This document shows positions 10,281-19,028 of a stretch of 64,000 bases of DNA, piece by piece. Under the pieces are notes generated by a model. It worked only from the letters and a program-made list of their open reading frames with translations. It had not been told where the DNA came from and did no database searches. This DNA is from Fulvivirga sediminis. Its GTDB lineage: Bacteria; Bacteroidota; Bacteroidia; Cytophagales; Cyclobacteriaceae. The position numbers and the translations under genes were made by a program. The stretch lies in assembly GCF_016757215.1 (NCBI RefSeq), contig NZ_JAESIY010000012.1, positions 114,395 through 178,394 of the forward strand, in the 5' to 3' direction. Within the stretch, counting starts at the first letter, position 1. Each line of letters starts with the position of its first letter.

Positions 10281-11096
10281 TTAATTCAATTTATTAAGGT
10301 CATTTCTTAAGTTCTTATAATCGCTAAGCTCTAATCCGGTACTACCAATAAACATCTTGGCCTCTATTTTCAATGGAATTTTATTTTTATCATTTGAAAT
10401 CCACACTAATATGGAATCTTCTCCATCAAACAATTTATTATCAGGCATAATAGGGGCCAGCTTGATAGCTTTAAACTTACCTGCTTTTGTTTTGACTTTC
10501 TCAGTTCCTTTGTATTCTACATCCAGCTCATAGAAGGTATCTTCAAAAAATCCGCTCATAGTAAATCTATCACCCTTCTTCATTTTTGAAAAGTCCATAG
10601 TTCTCAGGTACAAGTACCCAGCCAGCATGTCTCGGATATTTTCAGGAGCGTAGTAGTAATTGGGCTCTTTATATTCGCCAGTCTTCTTGTCCTTTACTTT
10701 AGCTTCTATCTGATTAGAGCGATGATCAAACCTGATCACTTCATTTTTACGGTAATTACCCTCCTTAATATTTCGATAGGAAATATGTGGAACTAGTGCA
10801 GCAGAATCTACATATGCCCCCCAGTGGTCATCTACTTTAGCTACCCAGTCTACCATACCTGTGGTTTTGCCATAAACATCTATTTTATAACAATCCCTAT
10901 GGTTTACTTTGTAGAAGTTGTCTTGAATAACCATTTCTGCTTCACCAATAGAAAAGATCCCAAAAGTGACTTTGTAGGTGAGTTTCTCTCCTGTGTAAAA
11001 GCTCTCATTAGGAACATCGGTATAAACACCTTCATCTCCCACCGTAAAAGCAGAAAAGGTTATAAATACTAGTGCAAGTTGTAATAAGTTCTTCAT
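10281..11096 (-). CDS. DUF3108 periplasmic protein
   Basis: I place the start at the ATG at 11096, which begins a signal peptide (MKNLLQLALVFITFSAFTV); an upstream ATG at 11126 would add ten non-signal residues. The mature part matches the DUF3108 pattern: FYTGEKLTYKVTFGIFSIGEAEM near the start, then a beta-rich body with MVDWVAKVDDHW and a C-terminal PLKIEAKMFIGS. DUF3108 proteins are beta-barrel-like periplasmic or envelope proteins without a defined reaction. The gene follows dapD by about 50 bp on the same strand, so the two may be co-transcribed. Confidence 0.8.
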   Translation of the reverse strand: MKNLLQLALVFITFSAFTVGDEGVYTDVPNESFYTGEKLTYKVTFGIFSIGEAEMVIQDNFYKVNHRDCYKIDVYGKTTGMVDWVAKVDDHWGAYVDSAALVPHISYRNIKEGNYRKNEVIRFDHRSNQIEAKVKDKKTGEYKEPNYYYAPENIRDMLAGYLYLRTMDFSKMKKGDRFTMSGFFEDTFYELDVEYKGTEKVKTKAGKFKAIKLAPIMPDNKLFDGEDSILVWISNDKNKIPLKIEAKMFIGSTGLELSDYKNLRNDLNKLN

Positions 11097-11148
11097 GGCA
11101 TCTATTATTCGTTTATACCATACCAAAGAACAAAGTAAGTGCCAGACT

Positions 11149-11961
11149 CTATACGACTACATTATTTTCTCGTAATGCGTCATTTAAAGAGGTTTTTTTA
11201 TCGGTGCTTTCTTTCCTTTTACCGATAATTAGCGCACATGGTACCTGAAATTCTCCTGCAGGAAACTTCTTGGTATATGATCCTGGTATCACCACTGATC
11301 TTTCTGGCACATGCCCCTTCATTTCTACTGGCTCACTTCCTGTTACATCTATAATTTTAGAACTGCCTGTAAGCACCACATTTGCTCCCAGTACAGCCTC
11401 TTTTCCTACATGTACTCCTTCTACTACTATACATCTTGAACCAATAAAGGCATTATCCTCTATAATAACTGGTGCAGCCTGCACGGGTTCTAGCACGCCA
11501 CCAATACCTACTCCACCAGATAAATGAACATTTTTACCAATTTGTGCACAACTACCTACAGTAGCCCAGGTGTCTACCATGGTACCTTCGTCTACATAAG
11601 CTCCTATGTTTACATAAGAAGGCATCATAACCACCCCCTTATTTAAGAAAGATCCATAACGAGCAATAGCATGAGGCACTACTCTCACTCCCAACTTCTC
11701 ATAATTATTTTTAAGCTTTATCTTATCATGAAACTCAAAAGGACCAACCTCTATAGTCTGCATTTTCATGAGTGGAAAATATAAGATCACAGCCTTCTTA
11801 ATCCAGTCGTTAACTACCCATTCAGAACCATTAAATTCCGCTACTCTTTTGGCTCCAGCGTCCAGCTCGCCTACAATAGTTTTTACTGCTATTTGAACAT
11901 CTTTTTCTTTCAACAACGACCGATCGTCCCAGGCGTTTTCTACAATTTCTTTTAATTCCAT
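11149..11961 (-). CDS. dapD: 2,3,4,5-tetrahydropyridine-2,6-dicarboxylate N-succinyltransferase
   Basis: Catalyses the succinyl-CoA-dependent acylation of tetrahydrodipicolinate in the succinylase branch of lysine and meso-diaminopimelate synthesis, in the cytoplasm. 270 residues, the usual family length. The N-terminal helical part (ELKEIVENAWDDRSLLKE) is followed by a left-handed beta-helix of hexapeptide repeats (from about residue 100: YVNIGAYVDEGTMVDTWATVGSCAQIGKN through AFIGSRCIVVEGVHVGKEAVLGANVVL). I chose the ATG at 11961; a TTG two codons earlier (11967) is less likely. It is divergent from the glycosyltransferase gene, with a 36-bp gap. Confidence 0.95.
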   Translation of the reverse strand: MELKEIVENAWDDRSLLKEKDVQIAVKTIVGELDAGAKRVAEFNGSEWVVNDWIKKAVILYFPLMKMQTIEVGPFEFHDKIKLKNNYEKLGVRVVPHAIARYGSFLNKGVVMMPSYVNIGAYVDEGTMVDTWATVGSCAQIGKNVHLSGGVGIGGVLEPVQAAPVIIEDNAFIGSRCIVVEGVHVGKEAVLGANVVLTGSSKIIDVTGSEPVEMKGHVPERSVVIPGSYTKKFPAGEFQVPCALIIGKRKESTDKKTSLNDALRENNVVV

Positions 11962-11997
11962 TAACAATTATTAATTAATCTATTATCATTACCTCTG

Positions 11998-13143
11998 ATG
12001 AAAAAACACAAACTTGTCATCGGCTCTATACTAAAACCTGTAGATGACACTAGAATGTATGAAAAGTTTGGCCTTTCATTAGACCAAACAACTAAATATG
12101 ATATTAATATCATAGGGTTTTACTCAAAAAAACTTCCTAAAGAATCAAATATCAAATTCCATCCTATTTTTCATTTCAAAAGACTGCACCCAAGCAGGCT
12201 CTTAGCCCCCTCCAAATTCCTTAAAAAACTGATTGAATTGAGGCCTGAAATCGTGATCATTAATTCTCATGAATTATTGCTGACCACCACTCTTTACAAA
12301 ATATTTTTTGGGGCAAAAATCATTTATGATGTAAGAGAAAACTACTTCAGAAATCTACTCTTCACCCCCACTTTTCCTCTGCTTTTAAGACCCCTTTTGG
12401 CAGGCTACGTGAGAGCTAAAGAATACCTCTCCACCCTCTTTTTTGATCACTATATTTTGGCTGAAAAACAGTACGCTGAAGAGTTCAGTTTTAGCAAAAA
12501 AAAACATACGATAATTGAGAACAAATACCTCCCTCAACAGCACTTTAAAACACCAACAAAAAGGCCTGAAAAAACTCTTGAAAACAGCGAGAAAATCAGG
12601 CTGATTTTCTCCGGCACTATCGCCGAAAGCACAGGTGTTTTTGAGGCTATTTCTTTAGCGAAAAATCTGCATAATTTAAACCCAAAAATAGAACTGAAAA
12701 TTGTAGGATTTTGCTCTCTCCCAGAGACGCTAAAAAGGGTAAAATTAGAATTAAAAAATAGTCCATTTATAACTCTAATAGGAGGCGATCAACTCGTATC
12801 TCACCAAACCATTTTGTCTCATATTCAAGAGGCAGATTTTGGCATAATTTGCTACCCAAAAAACAGGAGCACCATCAACTCCATGCCTACTAAACTTTAT
12901 GAATATTTAGGCAACCAGTTACCCATCATTTTGCAAAATCATGAAAGGTGGGAGCAGCTAAGTCAGCAGTATAACGCCGGCATTATCATCAACTTTAGAG
13001 AGGTGAATTACCATGAATTAATCTCAAAAATGGAGCAGACTGAAAATTTCTATTCCACCCTTCCCGGAGAAGAAATATTATGGTATTCTGAAGAAAATAA
13101 ACTTACAAATCTTATTGAGATAGAATCTAATAATATTCTATAA
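11998..13143 (+). CDS. Glycosyltransferase family 4-like protein
   Basis: 381 residues, no signal peptide. It has a two-lobed GT-B look: an N-terminal half with KLVIGSILKPVDDTRMYEKFGLSL and VIINSHELLLTTTLYK (a typical 'which donor/host' strand of GT4 enzymes), and a C-terminal half starting IRLIFSGTIAESTGVFEAISLAKNL with an acidic EADFGIICYPKN and SMPTKLYEYLGNQLPII, which resembles the nucleotide-sugar-binding end of GT4. Probably transfers a sugar in cell-envelope or exopolysaccharide synthesis; donor and acceptor are unknown. Not in an obvious polysaccharide cluster. AT-rich with long lysine runs. Confidence 0.65.
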   Translation: MKKHKLVIGSILKPVDDTRMYEKFGLSLDQTTKYDINIIGFYSKKLPKESNIKFHPIFHFKRLHPSRLLAPSKFLKKLIELRPEIVIINSHELLLTTTLYKIFFGAKIIYDVRENYFRNLLFTPTFPLLLRPLLAGYVRAKEYLSTLFFDHYILAEKQYAEEFSFSKKKHTIIENKYLPQQHFKTPTKRPEKTLENSEKIRLIFSGTIAESTGVFEAISLAKNLHNLNPKIELKIVGFCSLPETLKRVKLELKNSPFITLIGGDQLVSHQTILSHIQEADFGIICYPKNRSTINSMPTKLYEYLGNQLPIILQNHERWEQLSQQYNAGIIINFREVNYHELISKMEQTENFYSTLPGEEILWYSEENKLTNLIEIESNNIL

Positions 13144-13260
13144 ATCAAATACTTAAACACTATCATTTAAGTCATAAATTGAATACGGCTTTTGATCAGA
13201 AAATCATCTTTTCACTCGGCATTCAGCTTAAAAAGGAATGTTTTGAAATCAAATTTCATT

Positions 13261-13276
13261 TTTAGACTAATCTAAA
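13261..13276. promoter_or_regulatory. Predicted MntR/DtxR-type operator, distal copy
   Basis: TTTAGACTAATCTAAA is a 16-bp inverted repeat (TTTAGA/TCTAAA around CTAA). The same design recurs at 13350-13365. It lies about 126 bp upstream of the DtxR-family gene. DtxR/MntR proteins bind such short AT-rich palindromes when loaded with Mn or Fe. Use as an operator is inferred. Confidence 0.65.
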
Positions 13277-13349
13277 AATAGAAGAAATATCCATTATATT
13301 CCGATAATAGCAGTTTTTTGAAAATATTTAATTTAAACTAAAAATATTT

Positions 13350-13365
13350 TTTAGATAAATCTAAA
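13350..13365. promoter_or_regulatory. Predicted MntR/DtxR-type operator, proximal copy
   Basis: TTTAGATAAATCTAAA (TTTAGAT/ATCTAAA around AA) differs from the distal copy at two positions. It lies just upstream of TATATTTG (13370-13377), which fits the Bacteroidetes -7 element TAnnTTTG, so a bound repressor would cover the promoter. Both the promoter and the operator are sequence predictions. Confidence 0.7.
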
Positions 13366-13386
13366 TCAATATATTTGCTATTAAAT

Positions 13387-14052
13387 ATGGAATTAGTACT
13401 AAGTTTTACAGAAGAGAATTATCTTAAAGAAATATACCATTTGTTTCAGGAAAGCAACACTCCTGTCTCCACTAATGCTATAGCTGAAGTGATGAACACC
13501 AAGGCTGCGTCCGTCACAGACATGATCAAAAAACTATCGGCTAAAGGAGTGGTGAGTTACCAAAAATATCATGGAGTAAAGATCTCAGACAAGGGTCAAA
13601 AAGCTGCTCTTCAGGTGATCAGAAAACACCGACTATGGGAAGCCTTTTTGGTAGACAAATTGAAGTTCAATTGGGATGAAGTTCATGATGTAGCAGAGCA
13701 GCTGGAGCACATCAAATCTCCCCTCCTCATCAAGCGCCTTGATGAGTTTTTAGGACACCCAAAATACGACCCTCATGGCGACCCAATTCCTGATGAAAAT
13801 GGAGAGTTTAAAGCCAAGCCTCAGGCCCCACTTTCTACAGTAGAAAATGGAGCAGAAGGAGTAGTAGTTTCAGTGAAAGATGCGAGCGCTTCTTTCCTAC
13901 AATATGTAGACAAAATGGGTATCTATATCGGAGCTAAAATAAGGGTGATAGAGAAGGTAGAATTTGATGGTTCTTTAGAAATTTTGATAGACAATAAAAG
14001 GACGGTTTTTATCTCCAAAGAAGTATCGGAAAATATTTGGATTACGGAATAA
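13387..14052 (+). CDS. mntR: DtxR/MntR-family metal-dependent transcriptional repressor
   Basis: About 221 residues from the ATG at 13387; a TTG four codons upstream lies inside the predicted promoter and is unlikely to be used. The N-terminal winged helix-turn-helix (NYLKEIYHLFQ, then NAIAEVMNTKAASVTDMIKKL) is followed by the dimerisation and metal-binding helices (HRLWEAFLVDKLKFNWDEVHDVAEQLEHI) with the characteristic H-E-x-A-E-x-L-E-H-type ligands, and a C-terminal SH3-like/FeoA-like domain (about residues 150-220). It probably senses Mn(II) or Fe(II) in the cytoplasm and represses its own operon. It is followed after 3 bp by the NRAMP transporter gene, which indicates manganese or iron homeostasis. 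Confidence 0.88.
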   Translation: MELVLSFTEENYLKEIYHLFQESNTPVSTNAIAEVMNTKAASVTDMIKKLSAKGVVSYQKYHGVKISDKGQKAALQVIRKHRLWEAFLVDKLKFNWDEVHDVAEQLEHIKSPLLIKRLDEFLGHPKYDPHGDPIPDENGEFKAKPQAPLSTVENGAEGVVVSVKDASASFLQYVDKMGIYIGAKIRVIEKVEFDGSLEILIDNKRTVFISKEVSENIWITE

Positions 14053-14055
14053 ATT

Positions 14056-15966
14056 ATGATCTCAGACAAGCACGATTTAATGAAGTCTTTAGGGGATGCA
14101 AATGCCTCTATCAACGCCTCCAATAAAAAGGGATTTTGGAAAAAACTTTTCGCCTTCATCGGCCCCGCCTACCTGGTAAGTGTAGGCTATATGGACCCCG
14201 GTAATTGGGCCACTGATATAGCCGGTGGAAGTGAGTTTGGATACTCACTGATATGGGTCTTGTTGATGTCTAACATGATGGCCATTTTACTACAAAGTTT
14301 GAGTGCTCGGCTGGGGTTAGTTCGTAAGATGGACCTGGCCCAGGCGTCGCGCGCAACCTACCCTCGTTTCGTAAATTTCTGCCTCTACATCTTAGCGGAA
14401 ATTGCCATCGCTGCCACTGACCTGGCAGAGGTATTGGGCATGGCCATTGGCCTTCAGCTTCTGTTTGATCTGCCACTGCTTTGGGGGGTAAGCCTTACCG
14501 TAGCAGACACCTTTTTGTTTCTCATCTTACAAACCTATGGCATGCGTAAGATGGAGGCTTTCATCATCTCTTTGGTAGCTATTATTGGAGGGGCCTTTCT
14601 CATAGAGATGATCTTCGCCCAGCCTGATATGGGCGAGCTCGCCCAAGGCTTTATCCCAAGCATCCCCAACCATAATGCCCTTTACATAGCCATTGGTATC
14701 ATAGGAGCTACCGTAATGCCTCACAACCTCTACCTCCACTCCTCCTTAGTACAAACCAGAAAGATTAACCCATCCCCTAAAGGAATATGGTCTGCTATCC
14801 GTTTTAACATTATTGATTCTACCGTAGCCCTTAATCTGGCCTTTTTTGTAAACGCCGCCATCTTAGTGCTTGCTGCTGCCACCTTCCACAGAAATGGAAT
14901 GTTCGATGTTGCAGAGATACAAGATGCACACAAACTACTATCTCCTATGCTTGGCTCTAAATGGGCCGCCATCTTATTTGCGGTAGCCCTTATAGCCGCA
15001 GGACAGAGCTCCACCATCACAGGTACCTTGGCAGGACAGATCGTAATGGAAGGCTACCTACACCTACGCATACAACCATGGCTCAGAAGGCTTTTAACAC
15101 GCCTTATAGCCATCGTTCCAGCTTTCCTGGTCATCTATATCTATGGAGAAAAAGAAACCGGCAAAATGCTTATTTTCAGCCAAGTTGTACTTAGTCTGCA
15201 ACTAGGCTTTGCCGTAATCCCACTGATACACTTTGTATCAGACAAAAAGAAGATGGGAGAATTTGTGATTAAACTATGGGTAAAAATTGCCGCATGGATA
15301 ATAGCAGCCATCGTGGTTGTGCTTAATGCCAAGCTGGTAATAGATGAATTAAAAACATGGATGACAGAGTCAGGAAGCAATGCCTACATCTTATGGCTCA
15401 CGGTAGTGCCATTAGCCCTAGCCATCACAGCATTATTGCTTTACATCACCTTGAAACCTTTAATAGCCTCCAAAAACGCTCCTAAAACCAGAACACCTCA
15501 TGGAGCATATTTACCTATTGATTTTCATAAAGAAAGAGAATACAAAAGAATAGCCATTGCAGTAGACTTTTCAGCTATTGATAATAAGGCTATTAATAGC
15601 GCCCTATCCCAAGGCGGTCATAAAGCTGAGTATAGCTTAATCCATATTGTAGAATCTGCGGGTGCTTTTGTAATGGGCAGCGACATACATGACTTAGAAT
15701 CCACTCAAGATGCACTATACCTCAATAAGTATGTAGAGCAAATGGCAGAGAAAGGCTACAAGGTAAAACCTCAACTAGGCTTTGGAAACCCTAAAAGAAC
15801 TATTCCTAAGCTGGTGAAGAATTTCGATGCTGACTTATTGGTAATGGGCTCTCATGGCCATGGTTGGTTTATGGATATTTTATTCGGGACCACCGTAAGC
15901 GGCGTGAGGCATAAGCTAAAAATACCTTTGTTTATTGTGAAAGAAGAAGAGTTAGAAAAGACTTAA
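14056..15966 (+). CDS. mntH: NRAMP Mn(II)/Fe(II) transporter fused to a universal stress protein domain
   Basis: 636 residues. The first about 470 form the NRAMP transporter, with the metal-binding motifs DPGN (47-50) in TM1 and MPHN (221-224) in TM6 and about eleven membrane segments. Residues about 492-632 form a UspA-type domain (RIAIAVDFS at its start; LVMGSHGHGWFMDILFGTTVSGV carries the ATP-binding G-x2-G-x9-G-S/T pattern). It should import Mn(II), possibly Fe(II), by proton symport at the inner membrane. The cytosolic Usp domain may sense nucleotide and adjust transport; that role is inferred. The gene starts 3 bp after mntR and ends at a strong terminator, so the two form an operon under the two operators at 13261 and 13350. 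Confidence 0.92.
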   Translation: MISDKHDLMKSLGDANASINASNKKGFWKKLFAFIGPAYLVSVGYMDPGNWATDIAGGSEFGYSLIWVLLMSNMMAILLQSLSARLGLVRKMDLAQASRATYPRFVNFCLYILAEIAIAATDLAEVLGMAIGLQLLFDLPLLWGVSLTVADTFLFLILQTYGMRKMEAFIISLVAIIGGAFLIEMIFAQPDMGELAQGFIPSIPNHNALYIAIGIIGATVMPHNLYLHSSLVQTRKINPSPKGIWSAIRFNIIDSTVALNLAFFVNAAILVLAAATFHRNGMFDVAEIQDAHKLLSPMLGSKWAAILFAVALIAAGQSSTITGTLAGQIVMEGYLHLRIQPWLRRLLTRLIAIVPAFLVIYIYGEKETGKMLIFSQVVLSLQLGFAVIPLIHFVSDKKKMGEFVIKLWVKIAAWIIAAIVVVLNAKLVIDELKTWMTESGSNAYILWLTVVPLALAITALLLYITLKPLIASKNAPKTRTPHGAYLPIDFHKEREYKRIAIAVDFSAIDNKAINSALSQGGHKAEYSLIHIVESAGAFVMGSDIHDLESTQDALYLNKYVEQMAEKGYKVKPQLGFGNPKRTIPKLVKNFDADLLVMGSHGHGWFMDILFGTTVSGVRHKLKIPLFIVKEEELEKT

Positions 15967-16004
15967 AAAAAGGGGCGCCTCCAGCTATGGACGCGCCCCT
16001 TTTT
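15965..16004. terminator. Bidirectional terminator between mntH and the OmpA-family gene
   Basis: AGGGGCGC (15971-15978) pairs with GCGCCCCT (15993-16000). An A-run lies on the left and a T-run on the right, so it can end both converging transcripts. Confidence 0.9.
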
Positions 16005-16022
16005 GCCTCTCAAATAACCGAC

Positions 16023-17819
16023 CTACTCCCTAGCTACTATACTTACATCTGCTCTGCGATTTTCCTCAGGATCACCACCACCCTCAGCTTTTACAGCACC
16101 AAAACCTTGTGCTACTATCCGCTCTTCAGGTACGCCATGACTCACAAAATAATCTAACACTATGAGCGCACGTTTTTGAGACAACTGCAGGTTATACCTC
16201 GGATTACCGTCAGCACTGGCAAAGCCTGAAATATTGATATCTAATACTTTATACTTATTCAGTAAAGATATAATACTATCTAGCTCTTCTCTATGGACCT
16301 CATCAATAGCACTTTGAGCAGCATTAAAATAAATACGATGTGCATGATCCATGAGCTTCATCTCATGTGCTTCAAATTTCGCATCAACAGGCAAACTGGG
16401 CATATTAGTAGCATTTGATTCTTCACTACTCAAGTTTTCTATCTCAGCCCGTTCTTTTTCTTTTTTAGCTTGAGCAATAAGTTCTGAACCTGACATTTTC
16501 TTACCAGAGCCATGATATTTCACCCTAAAAATATCAGTAAAACCTAAGCCCCCTTCTCTCACAGAGCTATAATACCCTATTCTGCCATCTTTTGAGGCTC
16601 GGAAATAAATCTCATCATCAGGTGTATTTACAGGATAACCGAGGTTTTGAGGCTCAGACCATTCTCCTTTTAAGCTATCGTATACCGATTTAAAAATATC
16701 ATAGCCTCCATAACCCTTATGACCGGCACTACTGAAATAAAGGGTTTTCCCATCATAAGCCAAGAAAGGGCTTTCCTCATCAAACTTAGTATTAATTACA
16801 GGCCCCAGGCTTTTAGATTTATACCAGCGGCCTTTATCATCTTTAATGCACATATAAATATCTATGCCGCCAAAACCTCCCGGCCTATCACTGGTATAAA
16901 ATACCACATCTGATGAGGATGTTTCTGTAATGGAATTTTCTGAATAAACTGATGAATTAATTTTATCGGTAAGAAATTTGGGTTCTGTCCACTCACCGTT
17001 TACAAAGTCACTATAAAAAATATCACCTCTTCCCACATCTTTATACAAATACAGCCTGTTTCCATCTGCTGAAAGCGCAATATTAGCATCATGGTACGCT
17101 GTATTAATGGGCGGTCCTATATTTTCAGCCTCACCCCATTTACCCCCTACTTTTCTGGAAATGAATATATCTTCAAAATAAAAATTATCCTTATCCACAT
17201 CCGCACTAGTGTTCCCCTCTTGGCGGCGAGAGGTAAAGATCATAACGGTTTCATCTTCATTCATTACTGGGGCGTAATCAGGCCATACAGAATTGATGCC
17301 TGGCTCCAAAACTTCCACCGAATATCTAGCTGGCTGATTAATAATCTCCTTACCGTTATTACATTCTACAATTCTTCTGCGCACATCTTCTGGCAGCACT
17401 CGGTCTCTACCACGATAATGCCTATCATTAGTAACCTTGTGTTCATATTTTTTATAATAATCCAAGGCCTGATTAAAATCTAGCCCATAATGATAGGCTC
17501 TCCCAATCTGATACCATATATCAAACCTGTAAGATGGTTTTTTTTCCTGGACCCTCAGCAGGTACTTCAGCGCCTGATCTTTATTAATGGTTTCTAGGTA
17601 AAGCTGGCCTGCCATCCAGTTTGCTTTCACATTATTAGGATCTAGCTCGGCAGCTTTCACAAACAATTCTTTAGCTATTTCAATAGCTTCTTTCTGCTGG
17701 GAATAAATTTGACTGGCTTGTTGTAGATACTCTTCCGCCAGAGCTACAGGATCTTCCTGAGCATGAACTTGAGTACAAAAAAATAGACAACAGCTTAAAA
17801 AATAGTAAAAATGCTTCAC
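16023..17819 (-). CDS. OmpA-family outer-membrane protein with TPR and PD40 repeats
   Basis: 598 residues. A signal peptide (MKHFYYFLSCCLFFCTQVHAQ) is followed by TPR-like helices (about 25-140), a beta-propeller of PD40/WD40-like repeats (about 170-440; SRRQEGNTSADVDKD, TSDRPGGFGGIDIYM, FSSAGHKGYGGYDIF), a short Lys/Glu linker and a C-terminal OmpA domain (about 485-598; ISGFASADGNPRYNLQLSQKRA) that should bind peptidoglycan. This architecture resembles PorE of the type IX secretion system, but PorE carries a carboxypeptidase-regulatory domain between propeller and OmpA that I do not see here, and Bacteroidota encode several paralogues. A structural envelope or gliding/secretion role is likely; PorE identity is not claimed. 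Confidence 0.85.
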   Translation of the reverse strand: MKHFYYFLSCCLFFCTQVHAQEDPVALAEEYLQQASQIYSQQKEAIEIAKELFVKAAELDPNNVKANWMAGQLYLETINKDQALKYLLRVQEKKPSYRFDIWYQIGRAYHYGLDFNQALDYYKKYEHKVTNDRHYRGRDRVLPEDVRRRIVECNNGKEIINQPARYSVEVLEPGINSVWPDYAPVMNEDETVMIFTSRRQEGNTSADVDKDNFYFEDIFISRKVGGKWGEAENIGPPINTAYHDANIALSADGNRLYLYKDVGRGDIFYSDFVNGEWTEPKFLTDKINSSVYSENSITETSSSDVVFYTSDRPGGFGGIDIYMCIKDDKGRWYKSKSLGPVINTKFDEESPFLAYDGKTLYFSSAGHKGYGGYDIFKSVYDSLKGEWSEPQNLGYPVNTPDDEIYFRASKDGRIGYYSSVREGGLGFTDIFRVKYHGSGKKMSGSELIAQAKKEKERAEIENLSSEESNATNMPSLPVDAKFEAHEMKLMDHAHRIYFNAAQSAIDEVHREELDSIISLLNKYKVLDINISGFASADGNPRYNLQLSQKRALIVLDYFVSHGVPEERIVAQGFGAVKAEGGGDPEENRRADVSIVARE

Positions 17820-17839
17820 TTACTGCTACTTGATATATT

Positions 17840-17869
17840 AAAAAAGGTCGTTGATAACTTCAACGACCT
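17840..17869 (-). terminator. Rho-independent terminator of the quinone oxidoreductase gene
   Basis: AGGTCGTTGA (17845-17854) pairs with TCAACGACCT (17860-17869). On the minus strand a T-run follows (17840-17844 are As). It lies about 70 bp past the stop at 17937. Confidence 0.85.
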
Positions 17870-17936
17870 CCTAATATAATAGCTTTGACCTTTCTATTCA
17901 AGTAAGCTAACCACCTTTCTGTGTTTCAAACTTTAA

Positions 17937-18872
17937 CTAATTCAAAGAAAAGGCAATTTTACCTGTGGTATGCCCAGAGAGAATTTGCTCAAAGGCATGC
18001 TTAACTTCATCCAATTTATACGTCTTCTGCATAGGCACTTTCATATTACCAGCCTCTATAATTTCACGTATATGATCTAGCTGTCTTGAGTTAGGCTCTA
18101 CAAAGACAAAGGTGAAATCTACCTGATCATCAATATCTTCTCCAGGGTTGGCAATGGATACTATTTTACCACCTTTCTTCATACATTGAACCCCAATTTC
18201 GGTAGTATCCCCTCCTACTGCATCTAACACTAAGTCCACGCCTTCTTTAAACTTATTCTTTACCTCTTTCTCTACATCCTGATTTTTATAATCAATACAA
18301 TAATCAGCACCCAGCTCCTTAAGGTAAGTATGATTATCTTCGCTAGCTACAGCCACTACGGTAGACCCATGATACTTGGCGAGCTGTATAGCAAATGTAC
18401 CCACACCGCCAGACGCCCCTAGTACCAGCACAACATCTTCTTGCTTCAGTTTTCCGGTATCAAAAAGGCATTGATAAGCGGTAAGACCAGTAAGCGGCAC
18501 TGAACCCGCCTCTTCAAAGCTGATGTTAACGGGCTTTTTAGACAAATAACTTTCTGGCAAACAAATATATTCGGCAAAAGTACCCTCTCCTACTTCTGGC
18601 CTTCTGGCATAAGCGTATACTTCTTCTCCATTCATGAATCTTCTAGCTCCGTAGCCACATTCCTCTACCACACCAGCCATTTCCCAGCCAGGCACTAACG
18701 GAAAGTGATGCTTCATTCTGTCTTTCATATATCCATTGGTGATCATAGCATCAACAGGATTAATTCCCGCAGCCTTAATTCTCACCAAAACTTCTCCTTC
18801 TTTAGGCTCAGGCTTCTCTTTAGTAACAACTTCTAAAGGCCCTTCAAATTCATTTAATATTAGCGCTTTCAT
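17937..18872 (-). CDS. Zinc-independent quinone oxidoreductase (MDR family)
   Basis: 311 residues of a medium-chain dehydrogenase/reductase. The N-terminal GroES-like domain (MKALILNEFEGPLEVVTKE, then VRIKAAGINPVDAMITNG and VPGWEMAGVVEECG) lacks the zinc ligands of alcohol dehydrogenases. The Rossmann half has VLVLGASGGVGTFAIQLAKYHG with the GxSGGVG nucleotide-binding turn. Such enzymes reduce quinones or other enones with NADPH in the cytoplasm, often for detoxification. The exact substrate is unknown. A single-gene unit with its own terminator. Confidence 0.88.
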   Translation of the reverse strand: MKALILNEFEGPLEVVTKEKPEPKEGEVLVRIKAAGINPVDAMITNGYMKDRMKHHFPLVPGWEMAGVVEECGYGARRFMNGEEVYAYARRPEVGEGTFAEYICLPESYLSKKPVNISFEEAGSVPLTGLTAYQCLFDTGKLKQEDVVLVLGASGGVGTFAIQLAKYHGSTVVAVASEDNHTYLKELGADYCIDYKNQDVEKEVKNKFKEGVDLVLDAVGGDTTEIGVQCMKKGGKIVSIANPGEDIDDQVDFTFVFVEPNSRQLDHIREIIEAGNMKVPMQKTYKLDEVKHAFEQILSGHTTGKIAFSLN

Positions 18873-19028
18873 ATTTACTTATTTAGATTGTAGTATTTAG
18901 TTATTAGTATTTCATCATCGGCATTATTTATGCCGAAGAATACACCTATCACTGTTATACTAACAGCTGAGCCGTGCATCTGTTCCCTATTGTGCTTACA
19001 TTTGCCAATCAATTAAAAAGGAAACATT

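Noticed and set aside
16023..17819. Assignment of the OmpA/PD40 protein as T9SS PorE
   Set aside because: The carboxypeptidase-regulatory domain expected between propeller and OmpA is not visible, and paralogues are common.
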